64,000 bases of DNA, from NCBI GenBank assembly GCA_008692225.1, contig VICG01000012.1:992001-1056000 (forward strand). The letters run 5' to 3'. Source of the stretch: Monilinia fructicola. Its lineage: Eukaryota > Ascomycota > Leotiomycetes > Helotiales > Sclerotiniaceae. The notes beneath the pieces were generated by a model. The model did not search any database. It saw nothing but the letters and a program-made list of their open reading frames with translations, and was not told the DNA's origin. Below, one piece after another: positions 13,101-24,250 of this stretch (position 1 is the stretch's first letter; every line of letters begins with the position of its first letter). The translations under genes and the position numbers were made by a program.

Positions 13101-15299
13101 GTCGATAGATAAATTGAGCCACTAGAGGGGGCTACTTCCCCAATTATAGTGCGCAATAAAGTCGTTTTTCCGCTACCAGTAGGGCCCGAGATTATAGTGA
13201 ATGACTTTTCACGCAATTCAAGATTTATATTTTCCAGAATTATCTGGTTCTGGCCGATATTGAGTTGATGGAATTGAACAGCGGGACTAAATCTTGTGAG
13301 ATGAGTAAATAACAGGCTCCGATCCAGGTAGCTACTGGTTAGTATGCCGCGATTATCTTGTAAAGATGGGCGGAGCAGAAATGATTGGATTCTTTCAAAC
13401 CCTGCAAATGCTGCTACAGCACGAGGTACAATAGTCATGATCATATTTGCCGGGTGGGTGACCATACTTAAAATTGCCATAGTAGTAAATGCAGTCTCTG
13501 TATCAAGATGGACACCAAACCCTTGCGATACCAGCGCAAACATAGCTAGTGTGATCGCCGGGGAGAATATCCCGAGTGCATTAGCTGTAATATTGTCAGT
13601 GAGCAATACCCAATATACACACATTGCTGTTGACGAACCAGATGCATTGTAGTATACCATGATCCATCTGGGTTTTGAAGCTACCCACAGCTCCTCTTCC
13701 CGAAGCCTCTGTATCCTATGGGAAATATCGTGTTGTAGTCCAATCATTTTGATGACTTTCATTGAACCTATGAAAGAGCTGGTCGATGCTATACGACTTT
13801 GTGTTGCGGTATTCCAAGCCTTTTGACGAGGCTGCGAATGTTTCGCAACAAATCGACTCATATGTGAACATACTACAGAACTTAGTAACCAGCCAAAGTG
13901 TTGGTATGAAATACCGACAATAAATCAGTAAAATTGGAAGAGGCGAGATCCAGCCCACTTGAGTAGCCAGAAGTCTTATGCCTATAAGAACCTCAATGAC
14001 TTGAGCCCATGTCTCGTGTACCATTTCGGCAATTCCATCGAGACTTTCTGCATCATTACTCATAAGCGAAGTGGCCTCGCCGTTTTCATAAGCTAGGTTT
14101 GGCAACTTTAATATCTTGTCATGAATAAGTCCTACAAGGGAACTTCTTGTCATGAGCCGCAGCCTGTTTATACAATGTTGATACACAGCGGTTGATAGCT
14201 AAAACTGGGTATTAGTGGTTGAAGAAGAAATAGGTAACACAACCTTACAGCAAGGCCGATATAGATAATGGAAGCAGATGCAATAAGAAAAGTTCCATGG
14301 TTGCTTTCTGCCTCCTTGGGATAAGTCACAATGTATCTGATCGACTCGTTGATTAAAATAGGCTGAGAATAACGAAAAGCAACCATAAATAGTCGAGGCA
14401 TAACAGCAGCGAGGAAGGGGGTTTTTCAGGCCTTTTAGCAAGGCAATTGGTAGGCTCTTGTTTGTTTCCGGCCTAACTAGGCTTGTTAAAGCAAAGAGAG
14501 GAATATTTCTGGCTTAGAGACTAACCTCGCTGAGACCATACTTGAAGCATTGCCTTTCTTGTGAACTCTGGATTCATATCTCTGCTGAGGCATGGTGTAT
14601 CTTGTAAGGTAAGGAGGTTCCTGTACCCCCGAGCAAGGATTGTATTGATCCATATAAGGAAAACTCTATTCAAGATACCATAAACTTCATCGGGAGACTT
14701 GTGCTGCTGGACAGCATCAAATGATTGTGTCGTTTGCCGCATGACTCGGGTATCGAAAGTGACAAGTGCTCATGCAACATGTAGAACGAACAAACGAGTG
14801 GATGGTTTCCTGTTCCTTATGATTTTGAAAGGTATAACGATGAGATGAACGTTGTAAATACAAGAATAGATGATATCAATGTATTTGGAACTCTCTGAGA
14901 CCGAGGATTCTCTAGAGGTTGAAGAAGTAGACTTGGACAAGGGCAATGAGTAGACAAACAGATAATGAGATCAAAAAGCCGGTCTTTTGCTGAGTTTCTA
15001 CGCCAGCAAGGATTATCTTACGGCCGTTACTAGCATTAGATAAAGACCTCAAGCTTTTGGAAAAGGAGGGCGTAGACAACTTTGGAACATTCTTGCCAGC
15101 GTGGGGAGATATTTTTGATACGAAAGTGTACAAAGCTGTACACTCTCACAGGCAGAGATTGCAGATGCACTTTGCAAAGTGTGTGCGGACTGTACTGGAA
15201 ACATTGTAGCTTATTTTGGAGATTGAGCAAAATTGAGCTCAAGTTATTCTTCGAGGGCCAGAGGCCGGCAGTTGCGCCATATCGTAAGCAAGCATGCAA
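10160..15299 (-). pseudogene. Broken ABCC-type multidrug transporter
   Basis: Minus-strand exons joined across at least ten short introns rebuild a full ABC transporter of the fungal ABCC type. The order is degenerate N-terminal membrane domain (about 15300-14750), linker with SPDEVYGILNR (14521-14742), TMD1 (14400-13400), NBD1 with Walker A GPTGSGKTT and signature LSGGQRQRV (about 13200-12900), LLLDD Walker B (12612-12803), TMD2 (12577-11060) and NBD2 with GRTGSGKST, a signature read as LSGGQGQLFALCRAL, and ILLDEVTSSLD (10930-10160). Breaks: a one-base shift in the ggggg/ttttt run at 14417-14426 moves the frame between ALLKGL and FLAAVMPRLF; a TAG at 11919-11921 falls inside the conserved TMD2 stretch APL-YFSQTDNGAILNR; the N-terminal domain needs at least one further shift near 15040 and has a stop at about 14912. 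Both nucleotide-binding domains remain well conserved, so decay is recent or part of it is sequence error. The native substrate cannot be told. Confidence 0.75.
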
Positions 15300-15765
15300 T
15301 GGCTATCGCTATCAATTAAAACGATGCAAATCGTAGAAGTAAAGATTAGCAAACGCTCTTGATTGGCGGGATTTTAAAAACACAAATAACTTTTATTCAA
15401 CAGCTATAAAGTAAATACCAATAGACCTAACTCTTGGTCAAGAAAAACATAGGTTGGCTTGTCAACTGTAGAAGTTCAAAGGTGGGCAACACCACACTGA
15501 ACGTATATCGTGACACCGGTAGTAGATGTAAGTCTTACTATATATGTATGATCTTCAATCAGTTTATATTGCGAGAAATACGCTATCGTTGGTAGGTACA
15601 CAACCCCTTCATCTTCTTCCTGTTTCCTTCTCACTCATCCTAGGAACCCCTCAATGTTACGAAATGGCATTGTCGCTCCGAACCATATCATTGAGCAACG
15701 GAAAACATATCCAACTCATTCGTCATTCCAAGATTCAAATATATTTGACTTGGAATGTTATGTTA
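15300..15765. other. Intergenic region
   Basis: This separates the broken transporter from the alpha/beta hydrolase, both on the minus strand. It should hold the hydrolase 3' UTR and the former transporter promoter. No gene is supported here. Confidence 0.5.
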
Positions 15766-16973
15766 TCAAACAGAAGCCTCGGCCGCTTTGATCAGTTTCT
15801 CAGCAAGCCACTCTGGTTGGCTTATGAATGGACTGTGGCCGGAGTTTGTACGTTCGATTGTATCAAAGCCTGGAGTAAGTTTTGTGGTTAGATTCTTCTT
15901 CTCGTTTGAGTTTGTAGGAGAAGGTTGGGAGTGTGGGTCAGGGGCGGCAAGACGTAAGGACGCAGGAATCAGTGAACTAAAGGGAAGAATCGAGATTTGT
16001 ATCGCAGAGATTCTCAACTTGGGGAAAAAAAGAAGCATCAAAGAAAGAAGTGCGCAAAACTTACTCCCCTCGGCCATCTCTTGTGCCCTCCCAATCATCC
16101 CCAACTGTCCTTCCAGAGGAATGGCCTTATCATCCTCACAAACTATAAAAGTACTTGGGATGAACCTCCATGGTTCTGCCTCCACAGGGGAAGCAAAGGT
16201 CTTATAACTGTGATCCCTCAACATTCCCACATATTTCTCAGCTTGGTCTTTGGGAATATCATTGTAGAAGACTCCATGTGGATCTGAACACCTTACTACG
16301 GTAGAATCATCAGAAATAACAAACCAGGGGAGAGGTTTATTGCCGAGAGCGCTCATAAGGGATGTATCACTGGGGAGACAAAAGGCTGCGATGTATATTA
16401 GACGACGGATGAGGCCGGGCGGGGTTGAGGGGGTGGTGGAGGGCGGGAGAGCTTCAAGATAGGAGGCAAGAGCTTCCGAGCCGATGACTCCGCCGTAAGA
16501 GTGGTAGAGAAGTATTATGGGGGTAGAGTTTGCCAGGAGGGACTCAATTTTGTTTCTGATGTGATGGTCAGGTAAAGGTGGAGCGTAAGGGGGGGTTGAG
16601 AAGGAAGGATTAGAGTAAAAAGTTACCGGATTACTTGAACATCTGGTTGAAAATCTTCAAGAGGAGGAGATGCGCCCACAGATCTTAAAGAGATACCGTG
16701 AACTTTATAGCCCTTTGCTTCGAGGATATCTGCTGTAGGTTTGAACTTTGAGTGAAAACCATGTTAGACAAGAAAGTCAAAAAGATTAGTGATAGGGGTG
16801 GTAGAATCTTCTTCAAAAACTTGTAGAAGTTAACAGGAGCAATAGCAGCCGTGCTTCAACGTCCCATATATGAATATAACTGCGAAGGCATTTATAGGAG
16901 GCCTTACAGATTCTGGACCATGCCACGCTCCCGGTATGAGAACGAATTCGGGCTTTCTAGATATGCTTCCCAT
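15766..16973 (-). CDS. Alpha/beta-hydrolase fold protein
   Basis: Predicted exons on the minus strand are 16973-16908, 16745-16627, 16555-16065 and 15869-15766, giving 259 residues, the usual size for small AB-hydrolase esterases. The N-terminus reads FVLIPGAWHGPESFKPTAD, typical of the methyl-esterase/lyase-like group (oxyanion-hole region PGAWH). The nucleophile motif is HSYGG with Ser at about residue 81; the acid probably lies in IVCEDDKAIP (about 200), and the catalytic His in SGHSPFIS (about 237). The last intron (195 nt) is a multiple of three, so genomic DNA reads through it and exon prediction could wrongly retain it. No signal peptide is seen, so it is probably cytosolic. The substrate is unknown. 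It lies beside the broken transporter and the two may once have formed an accessory pair. Confidence 0.82.
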
Positions 16974-18145
16974 TTCGACTAAAAGCAACAGCAACAACAA
17001 CAACAACAGTAACAACAATATATATTTAAGGAAGAGATCTGTAGGTGGGAGATAGTGCAATGAGAAGTATAACGAGAGACAGCCAAACTACATTCCATAG
17101 CAATGTTTATATATACATACTTAGGCATATATGATAATCTACAAGACCCTGACATCCACACTTATCTCCCCGTTTTCGTTCCCCGGTTTCCAGTACAAGT
17201 TCAACTAAAATGGAACTAATCATACCGAAGTTAGAGATGACATTGACTTGGCTAATTCATTATACTCTGATTGGGTTTCCAAGAAAGTATAAATGTATGG
17301 GGAAACTCGTCTGGGGTATTTTAGCGTGACAAGACCTCGGAACGGCTAATCTTTAGTAGCTCGACTGTTGAGTTTACTGGGTTAACCTTGTTTCATCGCG
17401 GCATTGTGGGACAGTCTAGGACAAAAGTCCTAACTTCTGTTGTAGAGGAGTGGAGGAGTGGAGGTGTGGAGGTGTGAGGTGTAGAGGTGTAGAGGTGTAG
17501 AGGTGTAGAGGTGTAGAGGTGTAGAGGTGTAGATTGTACTCGAGTATTGCTCTAAATCCAGTTATTAGCCCAATTTCCAGTATAAGATTATCTAAAGCCT
17601 TAAGCTTATTATGAATACAGGTTAATTGGAAATATGATTTAGGAATATGATTAAATATGATTTTTGAGATGTGATTTAGAAATGTGATTTTGAGATATAA
17701 TCGGAAAAATGATTTAGAAATATAATTAACGAATATTATAAGCAGTATATAAAACTTATAACAACAAATGTCGAAAAAATAACCATTTTGGTAAAAGTCA
17801 ACAATGATACGACTTTCCAGGTTACGGTAGAAGTTAGACCTTTTGTTCTAGATTGTCCCCAAAAGAAAGTCAACATTTCTGATTTCCCAATCGTCCGTAC
17901 CTTGATAGTTGTAGACACAAGGCGTTTTAAACCTGATAACCATAACGCATCTGGGGTCCTAGATAGATGATAACTTGCATGTTGCATTGTATCTGATTTC
18001 GTCGGAACCTGAAAAAGGATAATATTAACATGAATAAACAAACGAAAAGCATGATCTCATTAATAATCGTGATACGTCCGATACATCCCACAGCCCCTTT
18101 CCAATTCCCCCTAAAAGCAATAACAAAATACAATAATATCCATGG
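16974..18145. other. Intergenic region with repeats
   Basis: The region holds an ACA-rich stretch at 16981-17022 just upstream of the hydrolase start, a minisatellite at 17441-17532 and an AT-rich block (17560-17760) with imperfect copies of AAATATGATTTA. It also contains the 3' UTR of SMC4. No gene is supported. Confidence 0.6.
17441..17532. repeat. GTGTAGAG minisatellite
   Basis: About seven near-perfect copies of an 8-bp unit GTGTAGAG follow several GTGGAG/GAGGTGTG variants. The copies on one side are degenerate, as expected of a growing tandem array. Confidence 0.9.
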
Positions 18146-21100
18146 TTATGCTCGGCCCGTAATGTAGTCCTTGTTCTCTATCGTCACACTCTTTGTCATA
18201 TGGTTGACCTTGTATACGCCAACCAATCTACTTGCGAGCTCAAACATGTTGTTCCTCAGCGAGATGACGATAAACTGTGCGTTTTTGGTTCGTTCTTTGA
18301 TGTAAGAAGCTACGATAGAAACCTGGGCATGTTAGCGAGGTACATTCGACGCGGTGGAGGTATTGAACTTACATTTCTAAAATCCAGGGCGGCATCAATC
18401 TCATCCATCACATACAATGGGGTGGGTTTATAGTGATGCAAAGCAAACACTAGTGCCAAACTACTCAACGTCTTTTCACCACCACTCAAGTTTGAGATGT
18501 TCTTCCAAGACTTCTTCGGTGGCATCACACTAAATAGAATTCCTTCGGAGAATGGATCTAGAGAGTCCACCAATTCCAACTCGGCGTTTCCTCCCATTGT
18601 GATCATTTGGTACATCTCTTTGAGTCGTAAGGAAATCGTGCTGAAACCTTCCATAAAGCCTTCGAGACGAAGGCGTCGCAAATCATCGCAGCGTTTCTTG
18701 GCCATGTCTCTCTGGGCTACAGCACTTTGTAAGTCTTGGTTCCTTGCAGCGTGTTCTTCGACTCTTCGACGATATTCTGCAAGAACACCTAGCTCTACGT
18801 TGACATTCTGAGTTTTCTCCTCCAGGATTGCAATCTCGCCTTTCAAGGCCTCTTTGCTCATATCGGCGAGTTCGTCTCTAGTAAAGGTAGGAAGTTCTTC
18901 CTGTTCAACTTCCTCACCCAGGTCACCGACGTTCTGCAGTGCAAGCTTGCCCAACTTTTCTTGCCAGTATCTTAGCCGCTTTTGGTTTTCGGTTAATACC
19001 TTGTGGTTCTCTTCAAGCTTGTTGCGCATCTCAATCTCAATTGCACGGGTCTCGTTGAGCTCGGTAGTTTTCTCGTCAAGTTCGGCTTTGAGAGCATTGA
19101 GCTCCTTTTTCTTTTCCTTCAGAGCCTTTTGAGCCACGTCAACTCTGGCTTGCGATCCTTCTGAATTTGATCCTTGGTTTTGAATCTCCTCCTCTAGTGC
19201 TTCTAGATCGGCAATGGAGGCCTGTATTTCTTTGGTGGCCTTAGCAAGTTCCTTTTCGTGCTTAACGACTTGTTTTTCGGCTTTCGCCTTGGTCACTTCA
19301 GCTGTTGACATGGTCTGATTGAGGGCATCAATCTCTTCCTTCAAAGAATCCACCATGGCACGCTGAGCACGAAGCTTCTCGCCACCAATCTGCATGATCC
19401 TATCCTGAAGAGCCTTGATCTCTTCCTCAACGCTGGACGTTTCAGCATGGAGTTTCTCGATTTCTTTGTGGAGCTTTGCAATGTCCTTCTTCAATGCAGA
19501 GACTCGGCTATCGTCCGTTTGTGATGGCTGGTGCTCCTTACCCAATTCCTTGATGCGTCTTTGTGCGTCTGCCAAGTTTCGTTCGGAACTCTCTACCTCT
19601 AAACCAAGCTTTTGCATTTTCGTATCCAGTTGTGGAATTTGATGGTTTATATCCTTGAGCCTTGTTTCAAGGTCCCTTTGGCGGGCTTGAAACTTCTGAA
19701 AGGTTTGCTCAAGCTCATCTCTGTTTACTTCCAACTTTGAAACTTGCTCTTTTGAAACTTCTGCTACTAGTTTTGAGGACATTAGGCCCTTCTTTACCGT
19801 ATTGCCACCACCAGACATGGTACCCGACTTATCAATCAATTGACCATCCAAAGTCACGACACGCCATCGTTTCGCTCCATAGGCAATGCGATTGGCTTGT
19901 GCTAAATCTTTTGCCACAAGTGTATTTTGTAGAGAGTGATAGAATGCTGGTCTAAACTTGTCATCTTTTGGTTTGATAAGATCGAAGAGACGCGGGACGT
20001 TTTCTGGTGTTTGAATTGGCGAAAGGTCACGATTCCCCAGTTTATCCAAGCACATAAAATTACCTCGTCCAAGATTGGTCTTTCTAAGATATTCGATACA
20101 CTGTTGGCCAGCTTCGACTGTATCCGTGACAAAGTTATCGAGGGCTCCACAGGCTGTAGAAATAGCAATATCAAATTGCTGGTCGATTGTGCCCAGATTT
20201 CCAAGTCGGCCATGAAAACCATCAATCCGACCCGACTCTTTGAGCCTCATCAGTCCCGTCAGGACATTCCCTTGAGTTTGAGTGTTTGAAAGACTAGCGC
20301 GAGCTTCATCTGCTTTCTGACGAGCACCTGATAGTTTAGAGCGAAATTCCGGCTCCTTCTGGGACAGTTGCGTTAGCTCGGCTTGTAAACGAGCACCATC
20401 TTTTTCCAATTTTGCTCTTTGTACTTTGCATTGCTCGAGCTCTTCGAGTTTAGCTTCCCGGCTTTCTTCAATAGACTGAACTTTCGATTGAATCTCCCGG
20501 AGTGCTACAGCACCTGCATTAGCCTTTTCGTGTAGAATCGCAAGCTCACTTTCCGCTACGGCAATAGCAGATTGCTTTTGGTTGATTTTCTCATTCCAGG
20601 GCTCCAATGACTTCTGCTTGGCCGCAATTTGGTCAGAAAATTTTTGAGTCTTCCCCTTGAGACTGTCCCTGATAATAGCGAGCTCCGATTCTTCTTCGGC
20701 CATCTTCTGCTCAGTGGCGGCTATCTCAGCAGCAGAATCCTTGATTTCTTCTGCACATTTTTCGATTGTCACCCGAGCTTCGCAAATAGCGGAGTCGGAA
20801 GTATTGATTGTCTTTTCCAGCTTTTTTTGTTTGCTTGTCAGGAATTTTCTCTTCTCTTCAAGCTTTACCCGCTCTTGGTCGAGATTTGCCATCTCTTTAA
20901 GAATTGCTTGGGTGTCCTTTTCAACAGATTCATAATCTTTCTGGCCTCTTTTGTATTCCTTTTCAAGCTGCTTAATTCCTGCTTCGTTTCCTTGATGCTT
21001 TTCCATCTCTGCGTCCAGCTGTGCCTGCATCTGACCAATGGCCTCTTCAGTAACGGCTAAATTGTCACCGCACTCATTAATATAGACTTGATATAATGCC

Positions 21101-22428
21101 GATTGCTTCATAGTCAGTTCATTTTCGTCCTTGAGATAAGCAAGCGCTTTGTTTTTCTTATCTTCGAGAGAGTTTCTCTCCTTCTCGACATGTTGAACGC
21201 GCCCACTCTTCTCAACACATACCTCATTCAAAGTTTCCACTTCGGCAGCGGATTCCTCGATGGGGGTCTTATATTTGGATGTGCCAATTATATCCTCCAG
21301 ATATTCCAAGAGGCCATCATCGTGCTCATTTGCAGCCTTCGGTTTCATTTGCGCAATCGACTCAACCTCACCCTGGAGGATCAAAAATCTTTTATGATCC
21401 AAGTCGACACCTCTATCACGAAGTAATGTCGTGACAATAGTAAAATTTGACTCTTTCCCGTTGATGTAATATTTACTGGCATTGTTTTTGAACGCCCTGC
21501 GAGATATAACTAGATCAGAATTAGGAATGATTTGGTGTGTACCATCGGGCTGATCCATCACTTCTTGAAAATGTACAGCAACTTCACAGTGATCTAGGTC
21601 CGGAAACGCCGCAGAATTGTGAATTAATGCGGAAATCTTGCCCTGTCGCATTTTGCTAGCTCGGAATCCAAATACAAAAAGAAGGGAATCGATAACGTTG
21701 GATTTTCCGGAGCCATTGGGTCCAACGACAGAAGAAAAAGAGGAATGGAAAGGGCCAACTTCCTGACGACCAGCATAACTCTTGAAATTCGTAAGAATCA
21801 AATAAGTGATGACTATTCGCGCTTTTGGGCCAGTATCCTCAACCACCGGAGCTGCCATATTTCTTGATTTTAGCACAATATCCATAGGTTTTTCCATGAT
21901 TGTATCCATTGCTCGTATGGGTTTGACGGCCGACGCTTGACTGTCTGCAGTCCCTGGTCGTTCCGTGATATCAGCTAGAACTGTGCTATTGTGCAGCTCA
22001 GATGGTTCGGGAGACTGTGATACGTTTGGTGTTGGTAGAGCAGGGATTGAATCAGGTGCAATAGAGCTGCGTGCGCTTCTAGTGGGCAGCACACTCTTCC
22101 TCTTCCGCGGGCCTGCCTTTTTTGTAGGCGACTCCGGCGCTGGAGTTGCCGTTTGGTCAGGGTCGAACAATTCCGAAGGCTCAACATGCTCAGCTCCCAT
22201 ACTCTTCTTTGGTCGACCACGTGCACCGGTTGTAGCTACGACTGAGTTTGTTGTCTTCCGCGTTGACTGGGGCGCTTTGCGTGGACTACGCTTGGGTGCG
22301 GGGGTAAATTCCTCCTCGTCATCGTCCTCAACCTTTACTTCAATATTCTCCTCTTCATCTGATGATTCCACCACTACTTTCCGGCGAGCAGCCGTGCGCC
22401 TCGAGGACCGCACTGGGGATTCCGACAT
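18146..22428 (-). CDS. Condensin subunit SMC4
   Basis: Two exons, 22428-18373 and 18322-18146, give 1410 residues, close to other fungal SMC4 proteins. An acidic, Ser/Pro-rich extension of about 200 residues precedes the head. Walker A is VGPNGSGKSNVIDSLLF near residue 236, with the SMC4-like FGFRASKMRQGKIS after it. Two long coiled coils flank a hinge at about 720-890 (GFHGRLGNLGTIDQQFD). The ABC signature is NLSGGEKTLSSLAL (about 1312) and Walker B is PLYVMDEIDAALDF, then the intron, then RNVSIVASYIKERT and the D-loop/His region. SMC4 pairs with SMC2 in condensin to compact mitotic chromosomes in the nucleus. The 4-kb exon has no frame break, in contrast with genes after 36 kb. It is divergent from the ELYS-like gene. 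Confidence 0.97.
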
Positions 22429-22783
22429 ACTGAAGTCCAGTAGATGTGCTGTTTTCGCTGGCGGGGAAAAATTTTGGTTGGTACTATGAATAAGGTATCT
22501 AGATCTTTAAGTCAGTATTGTATAGTGAACATTAAACCACGAGATGGATCTGAGTACCTGTTAGCGACACTTCATAAATTCAATTTATAATCTAGGCGTA
22601 AAATGTGTTGTTGATATTCGTTGTTTTTCTTGTTTGCATACTGCTGAGGGCCATTGTTTACATCAAAACATTGAAACGGCGCTAAGATAAGCTCCTTATC
22701 TATTATCAATGTCGTCGCATCGCGAGTTAAAATATCATCTCCTTAAACGCAAACGTTGAAAAGATACATCACAGTAATACGAA
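22429..22783. promoter_or_regulatory. Divergent promoter between SMC4 and ELYS-like gene
   Basis: Only 355 bases separate the two start codons, so both promoters must lie here or overlap the transcripts. No specific factor site is claimed. Confidence 0.6.
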
Positions 22784-23839
22784 ATGTTTGTCTTTCAAAA
22801 CTTTGATGAAGTCTTTGACTTTGACCCAGACTGCTCATACGATGAATATGCTGTGCGGGGAATAGAGGGAAACAGGAAGAAGTTGGAAGGCTTGTTTGTG
22901 GATACTTTATTGAAGAATTTTGAAATTCGTCGACGTGAGCTTTCACGAACCATTGAGATGGTAGGCACATCTTTTACTAACTTGACTTCAAGCTGTTAAA
23001 TACTATCCGCCAAAATCCAATAATGACCTCAGGAATCTGCACAAAGTCATCATCGACTCAGCCGGCGAAGATCATCACAAATTATCGGCACTGTATTACA
23101 TACTGCTCGACTTCGATGCTCCGACCGGACGGAGAGACTACTCTACTACATTTGAACAGAAGTCTTTCTTACCGCAAAGCTACCAAATTTATATTAAGGG
23201 TCTTTGGCATTTGGATCGTCTTGATTTTGAGGTTAGTTGTGCTTTGTCTTCAAGACCCGTAGAGAGCATGAAACTCATTGTTCCTAGTCAGCGCTTCAAT
23301 ACTTGACTCATCCATCGTTGATACCTAGCTTTGCGGATGAAATATTAGAGGCTCTGGTACTGCATTCCTCAGAAGATCTAACTATTCCACTGGCATACTA
23401 CCATAGCGTACAACCAGCTTTGACTTCATCCCGAGCAACGGAGAGTCTGTTTTCTGCCATCGCGAGAACCAGTGTCACAGAAGCTTTCTACTTCTCACGA
23501 GGACAGTCGCAATATATGCAAAGACACATGTTCGAATTACTCATTGCAGCTGTTCTAAAAAACTCTCCACCAGAAACCATCGCTGATCGCAGTGTCGAGC
23601 TGGTAAATCTGCCATTCTCGCCAGAAGAAGAGGCTTGGTTTGAGGATTACTTACTTCGAGGAGAAGGAAGAGCAATAAGAAAAGGTCGAGACACAATCAT
23701 GATGCGAAGAATTGGTACTGGAAAATTTTCAGAAACTCTGTCACTAAAAGGTATTGGTGGTAAATCAATCGGAGGACTGGATTGGGAGCGTTTATCTGCG
23801 GCTGTCAAGGAAGGACTCGGGCCAAGAATCGATGTATGA
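22784..23839 (+). CDS. ELYS-like nuclear pore assembly protein
   Basis: Exons 22784-22934, 22993-23231 and 23288-23839 give 313 residues. The first donor is GTGAGC at 22935, with a TTACTAAC branch site before the acceptor; a GTAGGC 47 bases further on is a decoy that leaves a 32-nt intron and breaks the frame. The protein is mostly helical and matches the fungal ELYS-like domain in stretches such as DFDAPTGRRDYSTTFEQKSF, YIKGLWHLDRLDFESALQYL and ALVLHSSEDLTIPLAYYHSV. ELYS-domain proteins work with the Nup107-160 scaffold of the nuclear pore; the short fungal forms lack the animal beta-propeller and AT-hooks. The assignment is from remembered family features, so the family is fairly sure but the exact role is inferred. 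A nucleoporin gene follows on the same strand 411 bases downstream. Confidence 0.72.
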
Positions 23840-24250
23840 AAGAGGATGGGAGTTTGTACAGCTCCAGGGCTACCCGTGGACGTTGAAAAAGATACCAACA
23901 TAGCGTTATGGAGTTATTTTGGGAGCTGGAGTTATGATAATACCGTATTCGAATGTAATTCGCCCGAGGCCACTTGCACTCTCGCACTCTCGTGATACTG
24001 TAATCGATTAAATCAATTAAAGTTACCGACACGCTACTGCTTTTATAGTATCATAGATAATTAGCATCGCGTCTCGACCAACGTCAAAAAAACCCTCGCG
24101 CATCAACCAAACACAGTTGTATGCACACGTTTATGAATATGAAGTTTTGCAATCTTAGAGATCTCGAATGAATCCTTAAAAAGTGTAGCCCTTTAGGCTC
24201 TGGCCATTTAAGGACTTATCCTTACATCATTTATCGCAGACTTATTAACG
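23840..24250. other. Short intergenic region
   Basis: This 411-bp gap separates two co-directional nuclear pore genes. It is long enough for a terminator and an independent promoter. A short direct AATTAAA/ATCGATT cluster near 24000 could serve polyadenylation; nothing more is visible. Confidence 0.5.

Noticed and set aside
13716..13940. A frameshift in TMD1 of the ABC transporter after PILLIY
   Set aside because: A 47-nt intron (GTCGGT donor, ACTAAG branch, GTAG acceptor) joins the parts in frame as PILLIYLCSHMSRFVAKH, so no break is needed there.
18497..22489. Many plus-strand ORFs across SMC4
   Set aside because: They are antisense shadows of the long SMC4 exon, Ser/Leu/Phe-rich as expected from the complement of coiled-coil coding DNA.
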